This document shows positions 21,107-32,984 of a stretch of DNA of 64,000 nucleotides, piece by piece (position 1 is the stretch's first letter; every line of letters starts with the position of its first letter). Made by a program: the position numbers and the translations under genes. This DNA is from Symbiodinium natans (lineage: Eukaryota; Sar; Dinophyceae; Suessiales; Symbiodiniaceae), in contig CAJNDS010002696.1 in the NCBI GenBank assembly GCA_905221605.1, forward strand, positions 62,001 through 126,000. The letters are read 5' to 3'. Under the pieces are notes generated by a model. That model saw only the letters and a program-made list of their open reading frames with translations, was not told the origin of the DNA and did no database searches.

Positions 21107-21559
21107 AGGGTGGCAATCGGGCCGGCGGCTCCAATGTTCTTCATGTTGGGTTCGGGGTTTGCCTGAGAAGGTCGGTCTCTTCTGATTCGGAGGTCTCCGT
21201 TCTAGTTCTACGACCTCAAGTTAAAGGGTTTGAGGCACCAAAAAGGGCTTAGGTTCAGAGGTTAGAAGAGCACGCCCTCACCTGCGCGAGGGCGTGGACC
21301 GCGCAGAGGGGCAGGAAGTGGAGGCACCGTGTGTGTGGGAGGGACTGTGGATTAGGATTCGTAGGGTTTGTAGGTTTTGCAGGCTTTGTAGGGTTTCTCG
21401 GGTTTATAGGGTTTAAAGGATTGAAAGGGCTTACAGAGTTTATAGCGTTTAGAGTACGGTGACAGCGCTGGATAAGAAACCTCTCATTTTTGGTGATTTC
21501 TTAATTATGACAGCCCACCTGTTTTCTGTTGAGGGTACCCTCGGCCCCTCAATTTCTTA

Positions 21560-21600
21560 ACTCCCCCCCTCCCCTCCCCCCCCCCCCCCCCCCCCCCAGC
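21560..21600 (+). repeat. Poly-C tract
   Basis: About 40 bp of nearly pure C (with T at the start), able to form i-motif or G-quadruplex structures. Other such runs are at 17267-17280, 47131-47145, 50890-50942, 56931-56953 and 57295-57318. Confidence 0.85.
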
Positions 21601-21994
21601 CCCATCTCGGAGCCCTTTATCCATGGTTTGGATGCTAGGAGCATGTGTAGACCAAATGGGTGATTCGCGTTTTTGGGTTCAGGGTTTGGGTTTAGCTTCT
21701 CGCGCCTTTCAGGATTTCGGATTGCTGTCGAAGTCCGGCATCCTGCATTGAATACTCTGTGTCGTGTGAGTCAACCCTACGCACCCCAATCTCATGAACC
21801 CACAGATCCTGACCATATTCAGGAGACAAAAGCCCTATAAAGTTTATGCCTCAGCCCTACCAGTACGCCGCCGCGTCCAAACTCCAAACTCTAAGCCCTA
21901 AACCCTAAACCCGAAACCTAAACACTACAGGCCCTAAGTCCCTGAGGCCTTGTAGCTCATCTCCAAAAGCAGGCGCGTCAACCCCAAAACCCCC

Positions 21995-22490
21995 CAACAG
22001 CCCAGCCCTAAACCCTAAACCCTAAACCCTAAACCGTGCCAGAACTCAACCCTAAACCCTAAACCCTAAACCCTAAGCCCTAAGCCCTAAGCCCTAAGCC
22101 CTAAGCCCTAAGCCCTAAACGCACTAAACTTCAAAACCTCCAAATAGTCCTCTCTTCTGGCCTCTAGGATTTAGGGTTCGCGGTCTACTACCCTGAGGCT
22201 GAAAAGGGCCCCCTTCTACGGGACGCTTTAGGGCTTTAGGGTTTAGGGTTCAGGGGTAGGGTTTAGGGTTTAGGGTTTAGGGTTTAGGGTTTAGGGTTTA
22301 GGGTTTAGGGTTTAGGGTTTAGGGTTTAGGGTTTAGGGTTTAGGGTTTAGGGCTACCTCCTAAGGAGGGCGCTGGGGTCTGCGCTCCCTGGGTTTTTTGA
22401 GGGCCCAGGAGCCTTAGGCCTTAGGGTATAAAGGGCCCTTTAATAGCGTTTAGGGTTTAGGGATTAGGGTTTAGGGTTTAGGGTTTAGGG
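21995..22490 (+). repeat. CCCTAAA with AAGCCCT block, then TTTAGGG
   Basis: CCCTAAA lies at 22005-22075, a uniform CTAAGCC block at 22072-22118, a 15-unit TTTAGGG tract at 22243-22352 and a short tract at 22447-22490. Confidence 0.85.
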
Positions 22491-22539
22491 TTCGTGTCCA
22501 GTCAATCAAACCCTAACACGACACTGCGCAGTGCACCGC

Positions 22540-22820
22540 CGTGCTGACACAGCTTCACGCTGCAGCGGGCGCAGGACGTTGTCAGGCCGGATGTCTCACA
22601 TTTTATACACTACTAAGCTTACAGCTACTGCCCTATAAGCCCGAGCCCCCTACCCAGACTTTTGACAGGATCCAGATCGTAGCACCTTTCCGATTTGGTA
22701 CCCTGCAATTACGGCTGTTGGCTATTGAGCAACTCACAGGCACCTGTATGAGATTGTACTTAGAAGATCCTCCCAGAAATCACCCTGAGCCAAAGGCTAA
22801 AGTTGTTTGTTACCCCCCCA
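22540..22820 (+). other. Unique stretch with a 93-codon open frame
   Basis: The + frame reads MLTQLHAAAGAGRCQAGCLT, with later IVAPFRFGTLQLRLLAIEQL and CMRLYLEDPPR. Protein-like in the second half; no family recognised; the end runs into repeats. Confidence 0.3.
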
Positions 22821-22849
22821 AAACACGAAACCCTAAACCCTAAGCCAAG

Positions 22850-25200
22850 AGCACCTTAGTTGAGCATTTCTTGTAGGGTGCATAGTTGTGGTAGGATCCC
22901 AGAGGTTATGAGAGATTGAGGGCACTTTGTAGAGCCTGAGGGCAGGAAGTGCCCAGACGAGCAGCACTGGGCATGGTTCAGGCTTAGGCTTTAGGGTTAA
23001 GGGTTTGGGGTTTAGGGTTTAGGGCTAGCTTCCTAAGCCTAAACCCGAACCCCTAAACCCTCTTCATCCATCGCTTCACGGTGGGGCTCGCTCGGAAGAG
23101 GCAGCTCACGTCGGTCACGCGATTCGGAATTTTGGTTTGACTGTAAGGGCTTCTCAGGCTTTTCGGGTTTCAGGTCTTGTTTGGCTTCAGGGGTGCCAAG
23201 GATTTGGGTTGCTTAGGTTTTTAGGATTCAGATGTTTCAGGGGTCCTCAACTCCATATAAACCCCAACCTAAACCAGGGTTTAGGGTGTTAAGGGCTTTA
23301 GGATGTTAGGATGTTCCGGCTGTAGGGGTTAATGCTTTTTGTTTTTTTTGGGGCTTTAGGGCTTTAGGGGTGTAGGATTTGAGATGTGGAGGTTCCAATA
23401 GGGGTTTAGGGTCTAGGATTCAGGGCTCAGGGTGCCTCGTAAACCCCAAACCCGAGAAGCCTCAACCCTAGACTCTGAAAGCCGAAGCCCCTCAATCAAG
23501 CTCCTGAGTTCCTAAGCTCCCAAGCCCCAAACCCCCTAAACCCCTAAACCCCTAAACCCCTAAACCCCTAAACCCCTAAACCCCTAAAACCCTAAAACCC
23601 TAAACCCCTAAACCCCTAAACCCCTAAAACCCTAAACCCCTAAACCCCTAAACCCCTAAACCCCTAAACCCCGAACCCTCAACACCTCAACCCTAGACTC
23701 CTAACCTTTTCTAGGACCAAGTGCAGGCCCTTTTCCCTTTTTTATAGGGCTTACTGCGGTTCCCTTAGAAGCACCTTCAAAGCAAGAAAGGGCACCCTTT
23801 GTATTCCTGGGTTACTATCCCTAAACCCTATCCCTAAACCCTAAACCCTACACCCTGCACCCTGAACCCTGAACCCTAAATCCTTTTGGGTCTAGTTCTT
23901 TATGCCCTAAAACTAGCTGTCCTCGAAGAAGGCCCTGCGCTGCATGGCCACTGCGCTTCGACAGCACCAACGCTCGGCCGGTGTCCCAGGAAGGGTGTTT
24001 CGGGTTTAGAGTTTGGGGTTTAGGGTGTGGGGTTTAGGGTTTGGGGTTTGGGATTTGGGGTTTAGGGTTTGGGGCTTAGGGATTAAGGGTTTGGGGTTTG
24101 GGGTTTAGAGTTTAGGGTTTAGAGCTCAGGGTTTTAGGGTTTAGGGTACGAGCTCGTCCCAAACTCTGTTCTGGGAGTTTGGGCGCTTACGGACAGCTAG
24201 AGTCAGAGTTCCGGGTTGAGAGTCGCCGTGGACTTCAACAAAGTCCCATAAACAGGGACGTTCTAAATCTTAAATCCTCAACCCTAAACCCTAAACCCTA
24301 AACCATTGGTGCACTGCTTTTTTTCTTGGTTATAGGAGAAGTAAGAGGATTCTAGGGTTTAGGTTAAGGTTTTTTTTTCCGGGTATTCCTCAAGTTGCAA
24401 GAAGGAGACGAGTTATTGGAGTCTTTGGGGTATTCCTTAAGTCGCGAGAAGGAGATGGCTTCTTGGGGTCTTTGGGATCCGAAACCCTAGTCACTGGACC
24501 CAAAGCTTACCAAAGCACCTTGTGGAAGGGTTTAGGGTTGAGGGTTCAGGGTTTAGGAAGATTGCCGAAATTCTTTCGAACCTCCCTACAGGGCCCTAAA
24601 GGCTCTTGGGCCCTCAAAGCCCTATGGCCAACCTAGTCCAGACACTGCTTTCTGGTTCTTAGGGAGTTAGTGACCTCGCTGCCCTGTAGAGTCCCCATAT
24701 ATAATGCCAAGTAAACGGGGCTGAAGGCTGAAGGTTCACCCATAATTGGGGTTGTACCCCCTAAAGGTCCCCCTTAATATGCACTCCTAATATCGCCCTG
24801 AACGCCCCACCTCAGGGATCCTTAAAAAGGGGCTCCAGAACCCAAGGGTACGACCTTAAGGGTCCAAGGTAAGACCCCGAAGTCCAAAACCCCAACACCC
24901 CAAAGTTAAAACCCAAAAGATATCCTCAGCCTTAAACCCTAAATCCTAAACCCTAAACCCTAAACCCCAAACCCTAGACCCTAAACCCCCCGACTTGAAT
25001 GCAAGGGTTCGTTGAGGCCTGGGCCGCCGCGATGCGCAGCCGCTATGGGGTGGAGGTCGGTGTTGGTGGGTTTAGGGTTTAGGGTTTAGGGTTTCGGGTT
25101 TAGGGTTTAGGGTTTAGGGATGAGATTTCTCCCTCCTGGCTCTGGAGCTTAGGCTGCCTAAGCCTTATAAGCCCTAAAGCCTAAACCCTAAGCTCTAAAC
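22850..25200 (+). other. Mosaic with CCCCTAAA array and degenerate tracts
   Basis: An 8-mer CCCCTAAA array lies at 23525-23670, the family A fragment at 23711, degenerate GGTTTGGGG/TTTAGGG at 24000-24150, and a paired GAAGGAGA...GTCTTTGGG repeat at 24398-24475. No gene seen. Confidence 0.55.
23711..23820 (+). mobile_element. Family A inverted-repeat element, right end lost
   Basis: Starts CTAGGACCAAGTGCAGGCCC and contains GGTTCCCTTAGAAGC and AAGGGCACCC. The expected GGGTCTAG end is replaced by CCCTAAACCC repeats. Confidence 0.65.
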
Positions 25201-25321
25201 TCTAAACCCTGAACCCTAAACCGCCTGCTCTTGATGCGATCTCTGACCCGACATTATCTCGGACTCTTTTCGAAGCAAGGCGAAAGGAGACATGTGGCCT
25301 CAGACACTCTAAGCTTTTTAT

Positions 25322-25650
25322 TTTTTTCGTATACATGTATACTATGTATGAATGAGTATGTATATGTATATATATATATATGTATATACATATATGTATG
25401 TATACACACAACCCTAAACCCTGAACCCTAAAACCCTAAACCCCCAAACCTAAACCCCAAACCCTAAACCTCAAACCCTTAACCGTCAAACCCTAAACCC
25501 CCTAAACCCTAAACCCCCAAACCCCAAACCCCCAAACCCCAAACGCCATAACCCTAAACCCCAAACCCCAAACCCCCAAAGCCCTCAACCCCAAACCCCT
25601 AAGCCCCAAACCCTAGCCCTAAACCCTAGCCCTAAACCCTAGCAGGCCGA
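25322..25650 (+). repeat. TATG/TA microsatellite and degenerate C-rich telomeric array
   Basis: Alternating TA/TG runs at 25330-25408 are followed by CCCTAAA-like units with CCCCAAA and CCCTAGC variants to 25642. Confidence 0.85.
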
Positions 25651-25737
25651 TGAGTTCCGAGACGTTCTGGAGGTCACTTGGCTTTCTTCTGGCTGGCTCT
25701 TAGGTCTCTAACCTTTTTGGATTTTTTGTAGAGACTA

Positions 25738-26375
25738 CCCTAAACCCTAAACCCTAAACCCTAAACCCTAAACCCTAAACCCTAAACCCTAAACCCTGAA
25801 AAGCTAAACTTTTAGGAGGGGTTCAGAAGTCAGCCTGGAGGTCATCACCGACCACTTCGAGAGCTCCGCCGCCTCGGCCTATGCTCACACTGCAGAGTCG
25901 AGGGGGGGGCTGTAGGGCCGAGAAGGGATGTGAGGGTTTAGGGTTTAGGGTTTAGGGTTTAGGGTTTAGGGTTTAGGGTTTAGGGTTTAGGGCTAGGGTT
26001 TAGGAGCTTGGTGTGTTGGGGACTACGGGTTCGTGGGGGACAGGGAGCGAGGGTGGATTGGCTTCGGGTTTTCTGTGGATGTTCTTGGGCCTTTGAAGGT
26101 GCTTGGGTTACGTTTAGGGTTTCAGGTTTCAGAACTTCCGAAGTTAAGGAGTTTTCAGGATTCCGTTGAGATCCTACTATGTCTTAGGGCGTATTCCTGA
26201 GTCAAGGGGGATCGCAAGCTCTGGCCTGGGCGCAAAAACTGGAGCTCATGAAGCCTCAGGCTTCTGACGCTACGCCAGCTGGAAGTTTAGGGTTTTTTGG
26301 GTTTAGGGTTTAGGGTTTAGGGTTTAGGGTTTAGGGTTTAGGGTTTAGGGTTTAGGGTTTAGGGTTTATAGGAAG
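25738..26375 (+). repeat. CCCTAAA tract and two TTTAGGG tracts
   Basis: Tracts lie at 25738-25800 (CCCTAAA), 25932-26000 and 26290-26370 (TTTAGGG). Islands between them are 130-280 bp and GC-rich. Confidence 0.82.
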
Positions 26376-26607
26376 CCCCACACTCTAGCCTGCCAAATAG
26401 CATATCGTTGAGGGAAACCCTGCAAAGCCCTAAGCCCAGGTGAACCTTGAACCCGAAGCCTTTCCTACCCGAGGCCGAGGAGACTGAGGAGGAAGAGATG
26501 TCCAGCGAAGGTTGATTCATGGAAAAGTGAAGTCGCCAAGTCGGGCCGGTTTAGGGTATAGGGTTTGGGGTTTGGGGCTTAGGGTTTAGGGTTTAGAAGA
26601 GTGAGTC

Positions 26608-26970
26608 GTGCAGCTAAAGAGGTCCTCAACCCCCCCTCCCCCCCTCTCAAACAAAGCAAAGCGCTTCTCAATAAGGCCTACGGGTACCTCACGCGCAAGG
26701 CGTCTTAAGGGAGACGTGGATGGGGTCGTAGGGAAGTTGGATCATCTATGGGAATCCTTGCAGACTCCAATGCCCCTGCATCAAGATTCTTCCTCAAACC
26801 TTTTGTCGACGCCCCTATCACATGTTTTCGGAAGATTCACAAACTATGGGATTTGGCTATGCCCCAAAGATAAGGGGTACCCCTTATACACTCCAAGATT
26901 TCTCGCATCCTCATTTTCGGACCCCCCCCCCCCACCCAAAGTAGGTACCCAATTTTGGGACACCCTAGCC
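26608..26970 (+). other. Open frame of about 120 codons, function unknown
   Basis: The longest + frame in this part reads MQLKRSSTPPPPLSNKAKRF, then LDHLWESLQTPMPLHQ and FGRFTNYGIWLCPKDKGYPL. Its end is a C-run and CCCTAAA repeats, so the C-terminus is not real. No domain recognised. Confidence 0.28.
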
Positions 26971-26999
26971 CCTAAACCCTAACCTCTCAACCCTAAACC

Positions 27000-28120
27000 C
27001 TAAACCCTCTGTATTGGAGTCTCTGAAGAGTTGATATGGCTCTCGAATCTTAGGCCGAGATCTTCATTCCAATAGCCTCCCTAAGAACCTTAGGGTTTAG
27101 GGTTTGGGGTATGTGGTTGAGGTTTAGGGCTTTCAGGGCTTCGGGAATTTGACATATAGAAAAGCAAAGCTGTTGTTGCTATAGATTCAGCCGCCGTTGC
27201 TTGGGAGCTGAGGCCATTCAGTAACACTTCGGGCCTGTTCCAAAAGTAATTGTTCGTGTGTTTCATGTTTTGCTAATTTGCGTCTTGTGTTTGCCAAGCA
27301 ATTGTGTTAGCTACGCAACATGGTCATGAGGGCATTTCGGGGTTTGCAGGGTTGTAGGTGCTTGGCTTCTTTGGGGTTCGTCTTGCAATGTGACGCGAAC
27401 CGCGGGAGTCGTCCGAACCACGCTGCTCGCCTTCGCGCCTCTTGGATCAAGCTGTGATTTTTTGTAAAGGCCTTAACGCAACCGATCTCATGACTCAACA
27501 GCTCACCCTGAACCCTGAGCCCTGTAAGTCCCGATCGTCACTAGTGAGGCCCACATTCAAACGCAGGAGCTCAACCCCAGCCTCTTGTCACTAGGGTTTA
27601 GGGTTCAGGATGCTTTGCACCTGCCAGGGAAGGCAGCTGCTAAAGTGGTTTAGGGTTTAGGGTTTAGGGTTTAGGGTTTAGGTGATCAGACATTCACAAC
27701 AAGCATTCACCGACTCCAGTGCTGCAAGCCCTTTAGCGCACAAGTCGCAACCTCGCATGATTTTTTCTTGCCGCGCGTGCGGTCGCAGGCAGGTGCACTG
27801 TGTGCTTCGAAATGCAACGCCCGGAGCTACTGCCGAACCTTTCCCAGTGTCGAAGTGTGTTTCCAAAATTAGGTTACCTATGTGGGTGATTCCTATACTT
27901 GTTGGGGGTTCCTATGAAACGGATATAAACGGATTATAGTTCCCTAAACCCTAAACCCTAAACCTTCAATCCCCTATTTGGGAGATGCTCAAAAAGGCCT
28001 AGATGTCTGGCAGAAGAAAGGGACCCTCAAGCCGAACGTCCCAGCCCATCAGGGCTTAGGGCTTTGAGTTAAGGCTTTGTGGTTTAGGTTAGGTTCGGGT
28101 TCAGGGTTCAAGGGTCAGAG
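27000..28120 (+). other. Low-repeat stretch without recognised gene
   Basis: 27115-27580 and 27680-27940 have little telomeric sequence. Open frames exist on both strands (for example 27682-27936 on +: HSQQAFTDSSAASPLAHKSQ...CRACGRRQVHC). The codon pattern is not decisive. Confidence 0.3.
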
Positions 28121-28510
28121 TTCAGGGTTCAGGGTTCAGGGTTTAGGGTTTGGGGTTTAGGGTTTGTTTAGGGTTTAGGGTTTGTTTAGGGGTTAGGGTT
28201 TGTTTAGGGTTTAGGGTTTAGGGTTTAGGGTTTCGGGTTTCGGGTTTAGGGTTTGGGGTTTAGGGTTTAGGGTTTAGGGTGTAGGGTTTAGGGTTTAGGG
28301 TTTGGGCCCCCTCCCCTCCCCTAGGTCGTCCCAACTCCCTGTTGTCACTCCTACCAGAGCCGTTCGTTATCAATCCCCACTTTAGGGGTCACGATGGAGG
28401 TGGTTCGGGAATGTCCGAAGCAAAACCTGACTCCGGTTTAGGGTTTAGGGTTTAGGGTTTAGGGTTTAGGGTTTAGGGTTTAGGGTTTAGGGTTTAGGGT
28501 TTAGGGCTCT
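28120..28510 (+). repeat. TTTAGGG tracts with TTCAGGG and TTTAGGGTTTG variants
   Basis: Variant-rich tract at 28095-28305, with TTTAGGGTTTG repeated three times, and a clean 10-unit tract at 28436-28507. Confidence 0.85.
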
Positions 28511-28734
28511 CACCCCCATCTCTGTCAAGTCGTCAACCCATATTGGAGCAGAGAACGTCTCCTGCAGAGTTCACTAAGGGTCTAATCAATGCGCACAAAC
28601 CCAAAAAACCTGTGCACAACCCTCACAACCCCTATACTGGAACCCATAGCCGGCATGTCCACCCCAAACCCTAACCTCCTAATCCCTGAATATCTAAACC
28701 CAAAACTCAGGCCCTAAATGCTAAACTCTCATAC

Positions 28735-28962
28735 TATAGCCCCCCTTAGGATATTCTACTTGTATTTGTATAAGGTCAAGGGAATATCAAACAAGAATAT
28801 TTTTGATTAAGGTTGTAAGGGGTGTGTAGCATACAAGCCATACAACTGGTTTTTGGAGTACTATACTTTTAAACTGTTTCTGGTTCTGGGTTCCCTCTAT
28901 AGCTACTTATACCTAAAAAGGTGTATACTTTTTTCCGGGGTCTACTCCAAAGTAGCATAGAC
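28735..28962 (+). other. Telomere-free stretch with one inverted-repeat element
   Basis: TTTGGAGTACTATACTTTTAAAC (from about 28851) and GTATACTTTTTTCCGGGG with CTACTCCAAAGTAG (to 28960) are inverted, with GGTTCTGGGTTCCCTCTATAG in the centre as in family C. The AT-rich left part (28735-28850) is unassigned. Confidence 0.5.
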
Positions 28963-29166
28963 CCTAAACCCTAAACCCTAAACCCTAGACCCTAAACCCT
29001 ACAAACTCAACCCGCGCAGGTCCCCATGAGCCCCGTGTCCTGTGAGAAGTTGGTCGCCGCCCGGGAGTGGATCCAGGAAGGGCTTCGAAGTGCAGGGTTT
29101 CGGGTTTCGAGTTTGGGGTTTAGGGTTTAGGGTTTAGGGTTTAGGGTTCAGGGTTTAGGGCAGTAC

Positions 29167-29275
29167 CTGGTCGCCCAGTGGTCACGTGACCCTTTTCTCG
29201 GTTCATGGTTCCATTGTAAAGTAACCAACCCCCAAAAAGGCAAAAAAGGGTTGTCAGTACTTGGTAGCCCTTAGG
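29167..29275 (+). mobile_element. Family C inverted-repeat element, diverged
   Basis: CTGGTCGCCCAGTGGTC opens the copy, followed by TAAAGTAACCAACCCCCAAAAAGG. The right end is rearranged (TACTTGGTAGCCC). Confidence 0.6.
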
Positions 29276-29733
29276 GCTACATCCTCAGGGGTCCGAGTTT
29301 GATCCAAGCACAAGGTGGTCAGCTCTCCGCAGCCAAAGAATCGTTGCCCACCCCCCTTGTGTTACCAGGGAGGTGTCAGAGAGGCCCGGATGATGGAAGG
29401 CACTCAAGGGGACAACCCTACGCCCTAAACCCTACTCCTAAACCCTAAACCCTAGCCCCTAAACCCTAAACCCTACATCCGAACCGTCATGTAGCTGGGA
29501 AGACAGGGGGTCTTCTGGAAACCTGAGGTTTCAGACTTGGGTTTCCAGAAACCTGGGGCTTAAGGCTTCGGACACCCAGAGCTTTCCTCAGGAATCCCAA
29601 ATAATCGACATTTAGCGTTCAGGGTTTAGGGTTTAGAGTTTAGTGTTGTTATGGTTGAGGGTTTAGGGTTTAGGGCTTAGGGTTTAGGGTTTAGGGTTAA
29701 TTTACGATCATAGCGATCAACGACATGAAACAT

Positions 29734-29959
29734 CTGGTAAACTCCAGTGGTGCCCTTTTCTTTTTTGGTTCCGGATTCCTGGGAAGGTAACCCAACCCCA
29801 AAAAGGGTGCCCTTGCTATAACATGGCTAGGATGCCCAGTAGTACCCTTATTCCCTTTTTGGTGGGTTTAGGTTCCCTTATAAACCCCTTTAAGCAAAAA
29901 AGGGCACCCTTTTTAAGCCTTGGTCACTGGGCAGCCTAGATGGTTACTGTGCTACCAAG
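29734..29959 (+). mobile_element. Family C element hosting a nested family B element
   Basis: The outer copy runs from CTGGTAAACTCCAGTGG to ACTGTGCTACCAAG, with the C hallmark AACCCCAAAAAGGGTGCCC. It is split by a B element at 29827-29939. Confidence 0.8.
29827..29939 (+). mobile_element. Family B element nested in family C
   Basis: This 113-bp element (CTAGGATGCCCAG to GGGCAGCCTAG) is flanked by ATGG at 29823-29826 and 29940-29943. Removing it with one ATGG restores the C sequence AACATGGTTACTG. Confidence 0.88.
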
Positions 29960-30024
29960 AAAGAAACTAGCGAAACCGAGTTTTTTCAGACCCGAGCATC
30001 GCTAGTTTGAGTTTAGCTGGTGAA

Positions 30025-30610
30025 GGTTGCAACCCCAAACCCTATAAACCCTCAACCCTAAACCCTCCCAACCCTAAACCCTTAACCCCAGAAAGCCTAA
30101 AACCCAAACCCCTATAAACCCAGACCTTAAACCCCATAAACCCTATAAACTAAATTCCAAACCCTAACCTTCAGGGTAAACCCTATGAGCCCCATAAAAC
30201 CCTGAACCCTGCATTCAAAACCCAAAACCCCAAACCCTACAAGCCATACAAAGCCTAGATTCAAAACCCCAACCCTAAACCCCAGACCCCAAACCCCAAA
30301 CCCCAAAAAGCCCATAAGGCCTATAGACCCGAATTTCAAAACCCCAACCCTTGGGGTGACCCTAAACCCTCAACCCTAAACCCTAAATCCTAAACCCTAC
30401 ACCCTACACCCTAAACCCTAAACCCTAAACCCCAAAAGGGTGGTAGGAGTTGAGGGATGGGCCGGCGCAGGAGTCGGCAAAGGCTTTTGGCTTGGCGGCC
30501 GACCTACCCAGGTTCGCTCGGCCTGCTCAAAGGGTTCCAAAGGGTCTAGGGTTTAGGGTTTAGGGTTTAGGGTTTAGGGTCTAGGGTTTAGGGTTTAGGG
30601 TTTAGGGTGG
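30025..30610 (+). repeat. Degenerate C-rich array, then TTTAGGG tract
   Basis: About 400 bp (30030-30440) of CCCTAAA mixed with CCCTATAA, CCCCAAA and CCAAAAC. The - strand frame over it is an artefact. A TTTAGGG tract follows at 30545-30608 beside a family A element. Confidence 0.75.
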
Positions 30611-30613
30611 TTA

Positions 30614-30726
30614 CTAGGACCCAGAGTAGGCCCTTATCCTGTTGTTTAGGGTTTAGGATCCCATACATAAGCCCCTTTCAACCAAAAAGGGTACCCTTGT
30701 TATTCCCAGCTTCCTCGTAGGTCTAG
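30614..30726 (+). mobile_element. Family A inverted-repeat element
   Basis: Runs from CTAGGACCCAGAGTAGG to CTCGTAGGTCTAG. The right inverted repeat is partly degraded and there is no clear target duplication. Confidence 0.72.
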
Positions 30727-30933
30727 AAGTTTTAAGGTTTTCAGGCTTTGAGGTTTTAAGAGGGCTTTGAGCGCGTTTTCAGTCTGTAGGTGTTGAAGGG
30801 CTTCGGAGGTTCTGAGGCTTTAGGGCCCTTGAGATAGGACACCGCCTGCACCTCGAGCCTTTAAGATCCAAGCCGCAAGACTCAAAGAAGAGTAGTTCAG
30901 AACCCCTAAGGCCCAAACCGACGGGATTAAATA

Positions 30934-31046
30934 CTGGGACCCAGGGTAGGCCCCTATTCCCTTTCTGTAGGGTTTAGGCCCCCCTTAAACGCCTCTGTGA
31001 ACCAAAAGGGGTGCCTTTCTTATTCACAGGTTACTCTTGGGCCTAG
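30934..31046 (+). mobile_element. Family A inverted-repeat element with AATA duplication
   Basis: Runs from CTGGGACCCAGGGTAGG to TTACTCTTGGGCCTAG. It is flanked by AATA at 30930-30933 and 31047-31050. Confidence 0.82.
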
Positions 31047-31076
31047 AATACATAACCTTTTTTTCCCCGTGTACCC

Positions 31077-32550
31077 TAAACGCTAAACCCTAAACCCTAA
31101 ACCCTAAACCCTGGACCCTAAACCCTAATGGATAGTCCTCTCAAACCCCCACCACGGATCGCCAGGTCCCTTGAGGAGCTTCAAAAGCTACAGGCCCTGC
31201 GAGTGGCGGGATTTTGTCTGTGTTGCTGTTCAAGGGACCCCTAAACCCTAAACCCTAAGCCCTAAACCCTAAACCCTAAACCCCAAACCCTAAACCCTAA
31301 AACCCTAAGCCCTAAACCGGATGTGGTTAGGTTAGGGCTTCTTTGGCCTCAGGTCTTTGGGGTTTGAGATTTTAGGGATGCAGGTTTCCCAAAGCCTTAA
31401 CCCTAAATCCTAAACCCTAAACCCTTTCGGGCTCTTGAAAGCGAAGCATGGGCAGGGCTCAGTGGCTTAGAGTTCGGGCTCGTTCGGGGGGGTTCGGGTT
31501 TAGGGTTTAGGGTTTAGGGTTTAGGGTTTAGGGTTCAGGGTTCAGGGTTCAGGGTTTAGGGCTTAGGGTTTACAAGGTTGGGCATGGAGGTCGGTTTAGG
31601 GCTTCGGGTCGAGTTCTTACCCTTTCAGACTCAAAAGATGAAGGTGTACCTCGGAGCCCAGAGCCCTAACACCCAAACCCCTAAACACCCCTAAGAGCCC
31701 TAGAAGCCCTATAAAGCCCTCAAACCCCCTATGTAAGCCCTATAAAGCCCTCAACCCTACATATAAGCCCTTACACCCCTAAGAGCCCAAAAAACCCTAA
31801 GCCCTACAAGCCCTACAAAGCCCTGAAACCCCCCTATGTAAGCCCTTTAAAGCCCCCAACCCCTACATAGAAGCCCTCTGAAGCCCTCTGACCCTATAGA
31901 AGCCCTAAACCTGAGGTCGGAACCATGGGGCCTTAGTCTGGCCCCTTGCCCTTGTTTACTAGAGGGATCCGAAGTCTGGGCCCGTATTATGCATAGTGCA
32001 TACAAGAGTTTTATAACAAGGGACCCAAAATTAAGGGGTGCGTACTTGGGAACCTTGACTCTAAACCCGCAACGCCCCCAAAAACCCTAAACCCTGAAAT
32101 ATACCCGAAACCACCTTTGAACTGTCCAGGAGCAGATCAAAGCCGAGCGCGAGGTGGCAAACCGCCATGCGAGGTCCCAGCTGGCAGGGGCTCGTGGTTT
32201 AGGGTTTTGGGGTCTAGGGCTCTAATGGTTGGGGGCTCGCAGGCCTTAGGGATTCGGGTTTAGGGTTTCAGGGTTCAGGATTTAGGGTTAGGGGGTAAAC
32301 CTCGGAGCTGCGTTTAGGGTTGGTGGTTGTTCAGGGTTTTAGGGCTTCGGCCTAAGGGTTTCAGGAGTTTAGGATCCCCAGGGTTTAGGGTTTAGGGTTT
32401 AGGATTTAGGGTTTAGGGCTTGTGTAAAGTCCCAAGTTAGTTTTCTTAGGCATCTCACCCTTTTGAAGCTCCCTCTTCAGTGAAGCCCTAAACCCCAAAC
32501 CCCCAAACCCTAAGCCCTGGCCCTCAGCCCGAGAGAAAGCAAGAGAGTGC
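31077..32550 (+). other. Short tracts and AAGCCCTATA-type repeats
   Basis: CCCTAAA lies at 31085-31125 and 31237-31318, TTTAGGG at 31498-31560. At 31670-31900 units of AAGCCCTATAAAGCCCTC type recur with GTAAGCCC, a higher-order form of about 40 bp. No gene recognised. Confidence 0.55.
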
Positions 32551-32638
32551 CCTGAACCCTACGAGCTCTGGAGCTGTGTCCTCCTGCTCAGGCTTGCAGT
32601 AGTGCCCCTGACGTACCCTGAGAAGCGCAGTTGTGAAT

Positions 32639-32800
32639 CTAAGGGTAGTTACATGGGCCCTTAATATGGCTTACTGGCTCAAAACCCAACTTTTCAACTT
32701 TTGGGCTTCTCATAATATCATAAGGTAGTTTATTCTGAAAGTTTCAACTTTTATTTGCTTGGGTTTTGGGCCAGTAAGATGGTCCCGACACCTCCTTTTC
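32639..32800 (+). mobile_element. Family D fragment hosting a family E element
   Basis: The left part (TAAGGGTAGTTACATGGGCCC...AATATGG) and the right part (ATGGTCCCGACACCTCC) belong to family D. They are separated by the E element at 32670-32778. The D copy is truncated on the right. Confidence 0.78.
32670..32778 (+). mobile_element. Family E element nested in family D
   Basis: This 109-bp element (CTTACTGGCTCAAAACCC to TTTGGGCCAGTAAG) is flanked by ATGG at 32666-32669 and 32779-32782. It is the same family as intron 2 of the glycosyltransferase-like gene. Confidence 0.9.
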
Positions 32801-32984
32801 CACTCAAGTGCACGTGCCTGATGCTCGGCAATCTTCGACCAGCACTGCTGACACAGCCAGGCGTGGTGGCGCTGCCTGCAGTTCCTGCGTTTAGGGTTTG
32901 GGGTGTAGGGTTTGGGGTTTAGGGTTTGGGGTTTAGGGTTTAGGGTTTAGGGTTTAGGGTTGAGGGTTTAGGGTTTAAAGAAAA

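Noticed and set aside
30127-30339. Hydrophobic 70-residue frame on the - strand
   Set aside because: It covers a degenerate CCCTATAA/CCCCAAA array; the Gly/Phe/Val pattern follows the repeat.
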